Positions 1-5,092 are shown, counted from the stretch's first letter. The stretch is 5,092 nt of DNA from UBA6136 sp044351045 (GCA_044351045.1 JBILGM010000088.1:1-5092); one strand, 5' to 3'. The notes: generated from the letters alone by a model not told the origin. Translations and numbers: made by a program.

Positions 1-1114
1 TGGTGGTGCCGGCCGGCACGATACAGGCATAGTTGCCCGCCACAGTCTGGCTGAAGCTGGTGCAAGTGCCAAGGTAGGTAAACCGCTCGTTCGTGGCATT
101 CGAGCCCCCGGCGGTGGTCACCACCACCGAGGCCGACCCGGCCGTGCCCGCCGGGGTCGTGCAGGTGGCGGAGGTCGCCGATGTCACGGTAAAGCTCGCA
201 CAAGCCTGCCCACCCACCGTTATGCCGGTGACATGGGTAAAACCGGTGCCGGTCAGGGTAATCGCCGTACCCCCCGCCGCCGGGCCATTGCTCGGCGAGA
301 CGGCGGTTACCGTGGGCGGTGGCTGGGTATAGCTGAACAGGGTGTTGGCGGCGTTCGAACCGCTCCAATTGGTGACGACCACGCTGGCAGGCCCGCTGAC
401 CCCCGGCGGCACAAGGCAACTGGCGCTGGTGGAACTGGTCGCACCGAAACTTCGACAGGCAACCCCGCCGATAGTGATGCCGGTGATACCGCAGAAATTA
501 GTCCCGGCGATGATGACCGAAGTGCCTCCCGTCGAAAGCCCCGAGGCCGGTGACACGGCCGTCACCGTGGGCGGCGGGAGTGATGGATCCGGATCAATCG
601 TCAACACCAGCGAATCCGCGTTGGCCCCGCTGCCCCAGGTCCAGGTGTAGGTGCCCGGAGCGAGTCCGAGGCTACAAATGCTAGTATTTCGATAGGTCGC
701 AGACCCGTTCAGGGTTGCCCCCGATCGGTAGCCGGTCGGTAGGTTAAGCCCGGCCCCAGCACCGATACCCGTAATACCGGCCCAGGAACCGGATGCGGAT
801 GAGGCAGCCGCACGGTTATATCGCCCAAACCTCTGCGGTCCCTCCATAGTAGGGACGCTGTAACCCTCTCCACCCACTTGTCCGCCACCCACCAACAGCG
901 CCGAAGTTGGTTCGACATAAGCTGATTTTTCGCTTCTTTTAAATGTGGGAAAGGCGCTCGTCTTTGCAGAGCCCGATAGCCTCATATCGACCTGACTCCC
1001 CGACTGCGTGACCCGGATATCGATGCGCGCCATGGACGTGATCGGGGCAATACCCAGCCACAGGCCGATCATCACCCACATCCAGCAACCCAGACCCTGC
1101 ATCCGATGGTTCAT
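1..1114 (-). CDS. Secreted IPT/TIG-domain protein, partial (C-terminus beyond window)
   Basis: An uninterrupted minus-strand reading frame runs 371 codons from ATG at 1114 to the window edge without a stop, so the protein is truncated by the window and not by mutation. Residues 1-29 form a signal peptide: a short basic start (MNHR), a hydrophobic core and a likely cut after TSMA. Residues about 92-173 resemble a beta-rich domain seen in exported proteobacterial proteins, with GYRSGATLNGSATY and then GTYTWTWGSGANADSL. Two IPT/TIG (immunoglobulin-like) domains follow at about 180-262 and 265-347. Each begins PPPTVTAVSP and contains GITxGG and a spaced Cys pair (C220/C233 and C305/C318). From residue 349 a new segment starts (FSQTVAGNYACIVPAG). 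IPT domains usually mediate binding or act as spacers in surface proteins, so a secreted, adhesion-like role is inferred. Some IPT proteins of this type end in a sorting tail (IPTL-CTERM), which cannot be tested here. Start choice: an in-frame TAG lies just upstream; GTG at 1128 and ATG at 1102 are alternatives, and no strong ribosome site separates them. Confidence 0.85.
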   Translation of the reverse strand, partial: MNHRMQGLGCWMWVMIGLWLGIAPITSMARIDIRVTQSGSQVDMRLSGSAKTSAFPTFKRSEKSAYVEPTSALLVGGGQVGGEGYSVPTMEGPQRFGRYNRAAASSASGSWAGITGIGAGAGLNLPTGYRSGATLNGSATYRNTSICSLGLAPGTYTWTWGSGANADSLVLTIDPDPSLPPPTVTAVSPASGLSTGGTSVIIAGTNFCGITGITIGGVACRSFGATSSTSASCLVPPGVSGPASVVVTNWSGSNAANTLFSYTQPPPTVTAVSPSNGPAAGGTAITLTGTGFTHVTGITVGGQACASFTVTSATSATCTTPAGTAGSASVVVTTAGGSNATNERFTYLGTCTSFSQTVAGNYACIVPAGTT

Positions 1115-1205
1115 GTGTTCGTTACTCACTGATCTTGGCTACCGCGCTACCCGCCAAAAAAAACGGCGTTAACTTATCACATCCAGAAATAGAAACCTTG
1201 CAAAA

Positions 1206-1262
1206 GCTCAACGCGCCACGCGGGCACCGGACCGGCACAGAGGCCGGGTGCCGGGGTTGAGC
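1206..1262 (-). terminator. Imperfect palindrome, candidate intrinsic terminator of the protease gene
   Basis: The outer arms are a perfect 7-bp inverted repeat, GCTCAAC at 1206-1212 and GTTGAGC at 1256-1262. Inside, GGCACC (1223-1228) pairs with GGTGCC (1247-1252), and GG (1229-1230) can pair with CC (1244-1245) beside a one-base bulge. An alternative inner stem pairs CCGGCAC (1232-1238) with GTGCCGG (1248-1254). Read on the minus strand, the last arm is followed by TTTT, about 100 bases after the protease stop codon, which is where a terminator for that gene would be expected. The T run is short and the inner spacers are unequal (10 and 3 bases), so termination is plausible but not strong. 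The outer arms also fit the integron attC core-box consensus; see findings. Confidence 0.4.
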
Positions 1263-1322
1263 CTTGCTCGCGCTGGGGCCGCGCCCCTCCGGCTCAGGAC
1301 CAGGGGGCGGCGCAGCAAGGCT
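1260..1322. repeat. Second GC-rich imperfect palindrome
   Basis: AGCCTTGCT (1260-1268) is perfectly complementary to AGCAAGGCT (1314-1322). Within it GCCGC plus CCCCT (1278-1282 and 1284-1288, with G1283 bulged) pairs with AGGGG plus GCGGC (1302-1311) around a 13-base loop, giving a long stem that could form in DNA or RNA. It overlaps the preceding palindrome by three bases, so the two full outer stems cannot form at once. Neither strand has a T tract after it, so it does not look like an intrinsic terminator. It may be a REP-like extragenic element or part of a larger structured 3' end of the protease transcript. Confidence 0.45.
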
Positions 1323-1359
1323 GCGTTTGCTCGGGGCAATGGGGGATGGCGGGGCGCTG

Positions 1360-2046
1360 CTACTTGTGCCGGGGTGGCTGCAAAAAAGTGGGCAGGTGAA
1401 GAGCATCTTCCCAAAACGAGAGGCCGCTCAAGGGTGCGATCTTGACGGCGGGTTGCGCCTGAACCTCCCGGATCCAGTCGCTGGGGATGGCGTAATACCC
1501 GCCACTGTGGCCTTGGGTGAGAAACGTGGCCAGTCCTACCAGTGTTCCGTGGCGGTCAAACAGGCCGCCTCCGCTGCCGCCCAGGGTGAAGAAGGCTGAG
1601 GTTTCGATAATGCGACTGCCCTTGTAGGGGTGCAGGGCCTTCACGGCGCCCTCGGTGAACATCATTCCCAGCGCGCGGGGATATCCGTAAAAATACAGCG
1701 GCTGCCCCGGCTTCAATCGGGAAATGGCCCCCAGACGCGCCTTTGGATCAGCGATGCCAGGCGCCTCAAGCAGACACAGATCCCGGTGGGTATCGGCTCG
1801 TTCGCCGGTCACACTAAAGGTTTCGGCACCCCGCGAGACGACGATACGTCCCCCGCCGCGGACGACGTGGCAGTTGGTGACTACCGTCCCGGGACCCGTG
1901 ACCACGCCGGAGCCGAAGTACATCCGCCCTTGCGGGTCCAACCCACGAATCTGGACGACGCTGTTGGCGACGGCATGGTTGATCTGGGCCCAGCTGGGCA
2001 CGGCAAAAAGATGCGAGAGCAGAAGCCATCGGACCATCATTTTCAC
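1360..2046 (-). CDS. Secreted trypsin-like serine protease
   Basis: This 228-residue protein is a chymotrypsin-fold (S1-type) serine peptidase acting in the periplasm or outside the cell. Residues 1-20 form a signal peptide ending SWA, cut before Q21. The triad is visible: H60 in VVTNCHVV, D89 in HRDLCLLE, and S158 in GGSGGGLFD. The serine loop departs from the usual GNSGGP, with Gly for Asn before GlySer and Gly for Pro after it; the triad and the oxyanion-hole glycine are retained, so activity is expected. GSGVVTGPGTVVTN (from 45) and YAIPSDWI near the C-terminus are typical of HtrA/Deg-like trypsins, but there is no PDZ domain and the protein is about half the length of DegP, so it is a stand-alone protease domain. 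The start is GTG at 2046, chosen because AGGAGG lies 8 bases upstream; ATG codons two and three codons in are too far from that site. Stop is TAG. It lies 110 bp downstream of a co-oriented lytic transglycosylase. The substrate is unknown. Confidence 0.9.
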   Translation of the reverse strand: MKMMVRWLLLSHLFAVPSWAQINHAVANSVVQIRGLDPQGRMYFGSGVVTGPGTVVTNCHVVRGGGRIVVSRGAETFSVTGERADTHRDLCLLEAPGIADPKARLGAISRLKPGQPLYFYGYPRALGMMFTEGAVKALHPYKGSRIIETSAFFTLGGSGGGLFDRHGTLVGLATFLTQGHSGGYYAIPSDWIREVQAQPAVKIAPLSGLSFWEDALHLPTFLQPPRHK

Positions 2047-2051
2047 GGGGG

Positions 2052-2060
2052 TTACCTCCT
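2052..2060 (-). promoter_or_regulatory. Strong ribosome binding site of the protease gene
   Basis: AGGAGGTAA on the minus strand is a near-perfect anti-16S match. Its AGGAGG core ends 8 bases before the GTG at 2046, which decides the start in favour of GTG over the nearby ATG codons. It suggests efficient translation independent of the upstream gene. Confidence 0.8.
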
Positions 2061-2093
2061 GTCTGAATCACGACCGCGCTGTCTTTTGAGGAA

Positions 2094-2142
2094 ACTGACC
2101 CTGGTGGGTTCCCTCCGCTGCGGATGCCAGGGCGTTTTCAGT
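2094..2142 (-). other. Imperfect stem-loop between transglycosylase and protease genes
   Basis: On the minus strand ACTGA, then a five-base bulge, then CCCTGG (2142-2127) can pair with CCAGGG followed directly by TCAGT (2104-2094). The loop itself contains a small palindrome, TCCGCAGCGGA (2124-2114). The stem starts 15 bases after the transglycosylase stop and is followed only by TTTCCTC, a weak T run. It could be a leaky terminator or a processing or stability element that sets different expression levels for the two genes, but this rests on complementarity alone. Confidence 0.35.
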
Positions 2143-2156
2143 CAGCCGCGCGCTCT

Positions 2157-3242
2157 TTACCAGTCGAGTCCGGGAATACCCACACTTTGTATATAACGGG
2201 CATTTTGACCATCCTGGTAATGCGGCAGGCGCCCTTCCCTGTTCCAAAGCCGGAAGGCCAGGGCCGCCGACAGCACCCGAATCGGATAAGCCCGGGGAAG
2301 ATGTTGAAGATAGGGTTGGATGGTAAAAAAATCCTTGGCGCCATACTGCCGCATGATGGCGCTCAATCCGCCATTGCGTGGCCCGATGTTGTAGGCCAGC
2401 AAGGCGAGAAACAGGTCACCCTGCATTTCGTTTAGATAATGGCGCAAAGTTGCTGCTGCCAGTTGGGCGTTGTGCTGGGGGTTCAGGGGGTCGGGCCGGG
2501 TGATGTGCAACTGCTTTTTGACCGCTTCTACGGCGGCCTTGGGGGGGGTGGTGATTTGAAAAATACCCCGCCCGCCATCGTGGCTGTCCCGTGGCACAAA
2601 GGACGACTCCGTGACGCCGATGCCCACCATGACCTCCTCGTCGACTGCGTAAGCCTGGGCGGCTGATCGGATGGCAGGCCAGTAAGGCCGTGAGCGCTCC
2701 AGGATAGTCTGCATGGCGTCGAGATCTGCCCGTCGATAGGCGGCGTAAACCTGATGACCGATGCTGGTTCTCCCGGCCTGCTCAACACCGCCCACGAGGG
2801 TTCGCAAGTTTTGCAAATCGGCCCGAAACGCCGGACGCGAGGCAAACACGTAGGCACCGATCATCACCAGGCCGGCTGCGGCCAGGGGTGCCAGCGTGCC
2901 GCTGCGAGCGAGGCGACGGCGCAGATATTTCCACGCGGCAATCAGCACGGAACCGGCAATGGCGAGAATCAGCACCGTACCGGCAAACGGCAACAGGCTT
3001 TGGGTGAGGTCGCTCCCGCCAAACCAGTCAGCCGCCCGCCCCATCACGGCAATCGTGGCGACCAAACCGGCACAGGTCAGCAGCAGAACTTCAATGACCA
3101 CCTGCAGCAGCGATTTCCACCTGACTGGACGGCCTGCTGCGCGAGACGATACGCCTGATTTCCGGCGGACCGGGCGGGTGGGGGTTCGGCGTGGGGTTGA
3201 GCTTCTCTGGGTCCGTTTAGCGTCGGGCAATCGAGCCACCAT
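2157..3242 (-). CDS. Membrane-anchored lytic transglycosylase (SLT domain)
   Basis: This 361-residue enzyme is predicted to cleave the MurNAc-GlcNAc bond of peptidoglycan, producing 1,6-anhydro ends. The N-terminal 43 residues are Arg/Lys/Pro-rich and probably cytoplasmic. Three hydrophobic segments follow at about 45-67, 83-103 and 116-134. The loop KYLRRRLARSG between the second and third is basic, so by the positive-inside rule residues 135-361 lie in the periplasm. The SLT (GH23-like) domain spans about 185-340. The catalytic glutamate is E212 in GVTESSF, followed by GGRGIFQIT (223-231) where family members usually have GAxGLMQ. AYNIGP (283-288) and ALLAYN match the conserved AYNxG motif. 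Most SLT enzymes have a signal peptide or lipobox; three membrane segments are an unusual anchor. The start is ATG at 3242 with AAGGA five bases upstream; stop TAA. It is divergent from the orphan gene at 3333 and upstream of the co-oriented protease. It does not match well enough to a named Mlt class to assign a symbol. Confidence 0.88.
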   Translation of the reverse strand: MVARLPDAKRTQRSSTPRRTPTRPVRRKSGVSSRAAGRPVRWKSLLQVVIEVLLLTCAGLVATIAVMGRAADWFGGSDLTQSLLPFAGTVLILAIAGSVLIAAWKYLRRRLARSGTLAPLAAAGLVMIGAYVFASRPAFRADLQNLRTLVGGVEQAGRTSIGHQVYAAYRRADLDAMQTILERSRPYWPAIRSAAQAYAVDEEVMVGIGVTESSFVPRDSHDGGRGIFQITTPPKAAVEAVKKQLHITRPDPLNPQHNAQLAAATLRHYLNEMQGDLFLALLAYNIGPRNGGLSAIMRQYGAKDFFTIQPYLQHLPRAYPIRVLSAALAFRLWNREGRLPHYQDGQNARYIQSVGIPGLDW

Positions 3243-3247
3243 CAGTG

Positions 3248-3252
3248 TCCTT
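3248..3252 (-). promoter_or_regulatory. Ribosome binding site of the transglycosylase gene
   Basis: AAGGA on the minus strand lies five bases before ATG 3242 and supports that start. The 90-bp interval from 3243 to 3332 must also hold the divergent promoters of the two flanking genes. I could not identify a convincing -35/-10 pair for either direction. Confidence 0.6.
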
Positions 3253-3307
3253 GATCATTAAGCCGGGGTGATGGTACCAAAGGGTGAGCGCATTACCCGG
3301 CAACCCA

Positions 3308-3326
3308 TCAAGCGGATGGGGCTTGA
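3308..3326 (+). other. Small hairpin just before the orphan gene
   Basis: TCAAGC (3308-3313) and GCTTGA (3321-3326) form a 6-bp stem around the loop GGATGGG. The hairpin ends six bases before the first possible ATG at 3333 and holds the only purine-rich, ribosome-site-like sequence upstream of it. It could therefore limit initiation at 3333, or simply lie in the leader if translation begins further in. Confidence 0.35.
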
Positions 3327-3332
3327 GTTACC

Positions 3333-4025
3333 ATGATGCGGCACGGCAACCTTTCCCTCATCATGCTGTTGACCTCATTTCAGGCCATGATTCCGACCCG
3401 CTCAGCTCAACGTCCCCGCATCCCATGGCGAGCCTTGGGCAAAAGCCTTGCGCGAGGGGGATGGGTGATGTTGTTGATGGCCTGCCTCAACCCGCTTCCC
3501 GTCATGGCCGAGGACAACCCACCCATTCGCTTCGATCACGTCATCGACCGCATCGACCGGCTGGAGTTTTATCGCATAGACGATTTCGGCCCGCCCGGCA
3601 GCGCTTGCCATGCATGCAGCAGCCCGCAGCATGTTAACTGCCAGGCCCGCTGTTATTCGGAAATACCCAGTCTCAGCCTGATTTGCTCCCAGCGGGTACA
3701 GGGCCTCAGCATCGGCCCGTTTGATCGGGCGGGACGCGGACGCATTCTGGAAGAATTATTCAGGACCGACACGATCACGATATTCACCGACCTCGGCGAA
3801 GAATCGCTGGATGCGCCGAGCATCAGCAGCGAAAGTGGCGATCAGGAGGAGAACTATGCCATCGACATCAAGGGCCTGGATGGATTCAAGAACGCGCTGA
3901 TCCGGGCGTCATCCAGTGACAAGGAGACATTCAACATCAAGGTCGGGACGGATGACTTTATGGTTCCGTTGAACCCTAAAATCAGGGATGGCCTGCACCG
4001 TTTTATCAGGCAGTGCCCCGATTGA
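3333..4025 (+). CDS. Exported cysteine-containing protein of unknown function
   Basis: I do not recognise this protein. The longest frame gives 230 residues. A basic stretch (residues 23-41, several Arg and Lys) precedes a hydrophobic segment, GGWVMLLMACLNPLPVMA, at 42-59, so it is very likely exported. Two processing routes are possible: signal peptidase I after VMA59, or lipoprotein processing at C51, since LMAC is a partial lipobox. The mature part has six cysteines (92, 95, 103, 107, 118, 228), five of them clustered with a CHAC (CxxC) pair, compatible with disulfides or metal binding. The C-terminal half (about 140-228) is acidic and Ser-rich, alternating with short hydrophobic stretches, and no catalytic motif is visible. 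The start is uncertain: ATG 3333 lacks a good ribosome site; ATG 3387 gives a tidier long signal peptide; ATG 3468 has AGGGGG seven bases upstream (3455-3460) but would leave a signal with no positive charge. It is divergent from the transglycosylase and convergent with the VTT gene, so it is probably transcribed alone. Confidence 0.7.
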   Translation: MMRHGNLSLIMLLTSFQAMIPTRSAQRPRIPWRALGKSLARGGWVMLLMACLNPLPVMAEDNPPIRFDHVIDRIDRLEFYRIDDFGPPGSACHACSSPQHVNCQARCYSEIPSLSLICSQRVQGLSIGPFDRAGRGRILEELFRTDTITIFTDLGEESLDAPSISSESGDQEENYAIDIKGLDGFKNALIRASSSDKETFNIKVGTDDFMVPLNPKIRDGLHRFIRQCPD

Positions 4026-4055
4026 GCCCCCGGACGGTTACCCTTGCCTGGGAGG

Positions 4056-4074
4056 GCTGGACTGAACCACCAGC
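4056..4074. terminator. Weak hairpin between convergent genes
   Basis: GCTGG (4056-4060) pairs with CCAGC (4070-4074) across a nine-base loop, between the stop of the orphan exported protein gene and the stop of the VTT protein gene. Its position suits a bidirectional terminator, but the stem is only five pairs and no T tract follows on either strand. Confidence 0.22.
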
Positions 4075-4085
4075 ACTGAATTCGA

Positions 4086-4742
4086 TCAGGCGGGGTTGGC
4101 GTTCATCCAACGAGATTTGCGCTTGACCACCCATTTGAGCATCACGCTCAGTACCAGAAAAACCACAGTGGCTTCGGCCAGATAAGCGGCCATTTGGCCA
4201 AGATCAGCCTGGATGGCCCCTGCGCCGATCAGACTGGCGGTGACGCCCAGAGGCAGAAACCCGATGAAACTGCCGATCCAGAAATCACGATGACTGACCG
4301 GACTCCAGGCCAGCAGAATATCGTTATAGAGGCCCGCCAAAGGCAGTTGCCGGACGATCAGCACGGAAAACCAGCCACTTCCCGCAGGCGCGCTCAATGC
4401 CCGGAGTTTTGGATATTTCTCCAGCAAGGTCTCAGGCCGAGTATGGCGGGCCAATATGAATAGGGCATAAGCACCGAGCAGACTGCCCAGCTGGCTCCAG
4501 GCAAATCCCGCTTCAAAGCCGAACAGCCATCCCGCGACCAGGCAGAAAACCAGCCGGGGAAGACCGAAGGCGGTCCCCACAGCGGTGGCGGCAACAAACA
4601 CCGAAGGCGACCAGATGCCAAACTCAGCGAAGGTGCTTCGGAGCAACGCGCCGTACTGCATCCAATCCTTCCAGGGCAGTGTCAGCACCAGCGGGCTCGC
4701 CAGGAGCAGCAACGAAATCAGCAGAACTGAACTTTTCTTCAT
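4086..4742 (-). CDS. TVP38/TMEM64 (VTT/DedA-like) family membrane protein
   Basis: This 218-residue inner-membrane protein begins MKKSS followed by a membrane segment at 6-22. The VTT core (about 47-175) shows the family's glycine pattern, AVGTAFGLPRLVFCLVAGWLFG with GxxxG-type spacing, then SQLGSLLGAYALFILAR. A second half, VRQLPLAGLYND (130-141) and FIGFLPLGVTASLIGAG (159-175), carries the conserved Arg and Pro expected of the re-entrant loop region. A final segment lies at about 185-206, with a basic tail (KRKSR) that should be cytoplasmic. Relatives in the DedA/TMEM41/VMP1 superfamily are lipid scramblases or flippases, and some bacterial members affect membrane potential or drug resistance; the substrate here is unknown. 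The start was placed at ATG 4742 because MKK leads straight into the first membrane segment. An in-frame ATG at 4850 would add 36 hydrophilic residues, with AGG close upstream, and cannot be excluded. Stop is TGA. The gene is convergent with the orphan exported protein. Confidence 0.85.
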   Translation of the reverse strand: MKKSSVLLISLLLLASPLVLTLPWKDWMQYGALLRSTFAEFGIWSPSVFVAATAVGTAFGLPRLVFCLVAGWLFGFEAGFAWSQLGSLLGAYALFILARHTRPETLLEKYPKLRALSAPAGSGWFSVLIVRQLPLAGLYNDILLAWSPVSHRDFWIGSFIGFLPLGVTASLIGAGAIQADLGQMAAYLAEATVVFLVLSVMLKWVVKRKSRWMNANPA

Positions 4743-4869
4743 GGGATCCGGGTAAGCCTGGATAATTCGGCGGGAGATCAATTGGTGAGGAGAGTTTGAC
4801 GATGCGTCAAGTACGCGTGAGGGTATCAGAAACTCGCTTCTGGCGCCCATTAACCTGTCCAGCCTGGAG

Positions 4870-4898
4870 TTTATAGTGTGTTTCCATGCCGTTTATTG
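4870..4898 (-). promoter_or_regulatory. Possible promoter of the VTT gene
   Basis: On the minus strand TATAAA (4875-4870) is a fair -10 hexamer, placed about 20 bases before ATG 4850 and 128 before ATG 4742. A poor -35 (TCAATA, three of six consensus bases) lies 18 bases further upstream. With a start point near 4863 the leader to 4850 would be very short, which mildly favours 4742 as the real start. This is consensus matching only. Confidence 0.25.
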
Positions 4899-5015
4899 AG
4901 TACTGTTGACCCGCGTTTTTCAGGCACTGAGCGCCAACGCCGTGTCTGCCCCCCAGGCCTGAGCGGTTGTGATTGCCCGGGCCTCAAGGTATAAAGAGAT
5001 CCTCTAAAAATTATC

Positions 5016-5074
5016 CATTCATGCCCGTCGGCTTCGCTCAGGAGAGCCTTCGACAAGCTCAGCACCAGCGAATG
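5016..5074. repeat. Short extragenic repeat of the CTTCGACAAGCTCAG type
   Basis: The element is bounded by a 5-bp inverted repeat, CATTC (5016-5020) and GAATG (5070-5074), in AT-rich flanks. It contains two related copies, GCTTCGCTCAG (5031-5041) and CCTTCGACAAGCTCAG (5047-5062). The second holds a small GAGC/GCTC hairpin (5044-5047 and 5057-5060). The CTTCGACAAGCTCAG core is familiar as a dispersed intergenic repeat in many bacterial genomes, usually REP-like, and on the minus strand it reads as LSLSK. Copy number in this genome cannot be seen from one window. Confidence 0.55.
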
Positions 5075-5092
5075 ATTTGTTGATTAATTTAT

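Larger units (their letters stand above)
1115..1359. other. Gene-free interval with two GC-rich palindromes
   Basis: This 245-bp stretch separates the protease stop from the IPT protein start. It contains short frames on both strands, but none has a recognisable protein signature or ribosome site. About half of it is taken up by two abutting imperfect palindromes, listed separately. Next to the IPT gene the sequence includes an A8 run (T8 on the minus strand) flanked by a 4-bp CGCC/GGCG pair. That run could form part of the promoter or leader region of the IPT gene, but I see no convincing -35/-10 pair. Confidence 0.6.
4743..5092. other. Gene-free right end of the window
   Basis: If the VTT protein starts at 4742, about 350 bp remain without a supported gene. 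The stretch includes a possible promoter at about 4870-4898, a spaced 6-bp inverted repeat TCAGGC/GCCTGA (4920-4925 and 4957-4962) with no T tract on the correct side, and the repeat element at 5016-5074. A minus-strand frame at 4871-5065 begins with LSLSK, which is simply the translation of the repeat, so I do not call it a gene. The last 20 bases are AT-rich. Confidence 0.55.

Noticed and set aside
93..650. Plus-strand frames at 93-332, 233-553 and 342-650
   Set aside because: They are antisense shadows of the IPT-domain protein. The minus frame has clear domain repeats and a signal peptide, while the plus products are low-complexity Val/Pro/Ala-rich without a recognisable domain.
709..918. 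Minus-strand 69-codon frame
   Set aside because: It is an alternative frame entirely inside the IPT protein gene, with no domain or ribosome site.
1122..1599. Short frames on both strands over the palindromes and the 3' end of the protease gene
   Set aside because: Their Pro/Ala/Arg-rich translations follow from the GC-rich palindromic DNA, and none has a supported start or family match.
1630..2196. Plus-strand 188-codon frame
   Set aside because: It is antisense to the protease gene, whose triad and signal peptide are clear on the minus strand.
2754..3261. Plus-strand frames of 134 and 121 codons
   Set aside because: They are antisense to the membrane-anchor part of the transglycosylase; the minus strand has positive-inside membrane topology and an SLT domain.
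3243..3332. TTGATC near 3251 with TACCAA 18 bases later, considered as a plus-strand promoter
   Set aside because: The -10 match is too poor to support, and no better pair was found.
4995..5005. AGAG-ATC-CTCT mini palindrome considered as a terminator
   Set aside because: A four-base stem with a three-base loop is too weak, and no gene ends nearby inside the window.
4871..5065. Minus-strand 64-codon frame starting MLSLSK
   Set aside because: The first residues are the translation of the extragenic repeat, the rest has no recognisable content, and no ribosome site is present.

Overview
This 5.1-kb window looks like chromosomal DNA from a GC-rich Gram-negative bacterium, most likely a proteobacterium. 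The basis is four signal-peptide or membrane-anchored products, Shine-Dalgarno sites of the AGGA/AGGAGG type, and an IPT/TIG surface protein of a style common in environmental beta- and gammaproteobacteria. The lineage is an inference; there is no rRNA or tRNA gene here to fix it. I see no transposase, integrase, CRISPR array or phage gene.

Layout from left to right: (1) 1-1114, minus strand, the N-terminal 371 codons of a secreted protein with a signal peptide, a beta-rich domain ending in a GTYTWTW motif, two IPT/TIG domains and the beginning of a further segment. Its 3' end lies beyond the window edge. (2) 1115-1359, a gene-free stretch holding two abutting GC-rich imperfect palindromes. 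(3) 1360-2046, minus strand, a secreted trypsin-like serine protease with an intact His-Asp-Ser triad. (4) 2157-3242, minus strand, a membrane-anchored lytic transglycosylase of the SLT type, with three predicted membrane segments and a periplasmic catalytic domain. (5) 3333-4025, plus strand, an unrecognised exported protein with six cysteines in its mature part. (6) 4086-4742, minus strand, a TVP38/TMEM64 (VTT/DedA-like) integral membrane protein, convergent with gene 5. (7) 4743-5092, a non-coding stretch with a possible promoter and a short dispersed-type repeat close to the right edge.

Every recognisable product acts in or beyond the inner membrane: surface or secreted adhesion-like protein, periplasmic protease, peptidoglycan-cleaving enzyme, exported cysteine-containing protein, and membrane VTT protein. 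The transglycosylase and protease are co-oriented with a 110-bp gap and could be co-transcribed, but an imperfect stem-loop sits in that gap. A shared pathway is not demonstrated. The most unusual features are the paired palindromes at 1206-1322, the first of which has termini that fit the integron attC core-box consensus but also fit an intrinsic terminator, and the orphan cysteine-rich exported protein. I do not see convincing evidence for a wholly new system in this window.
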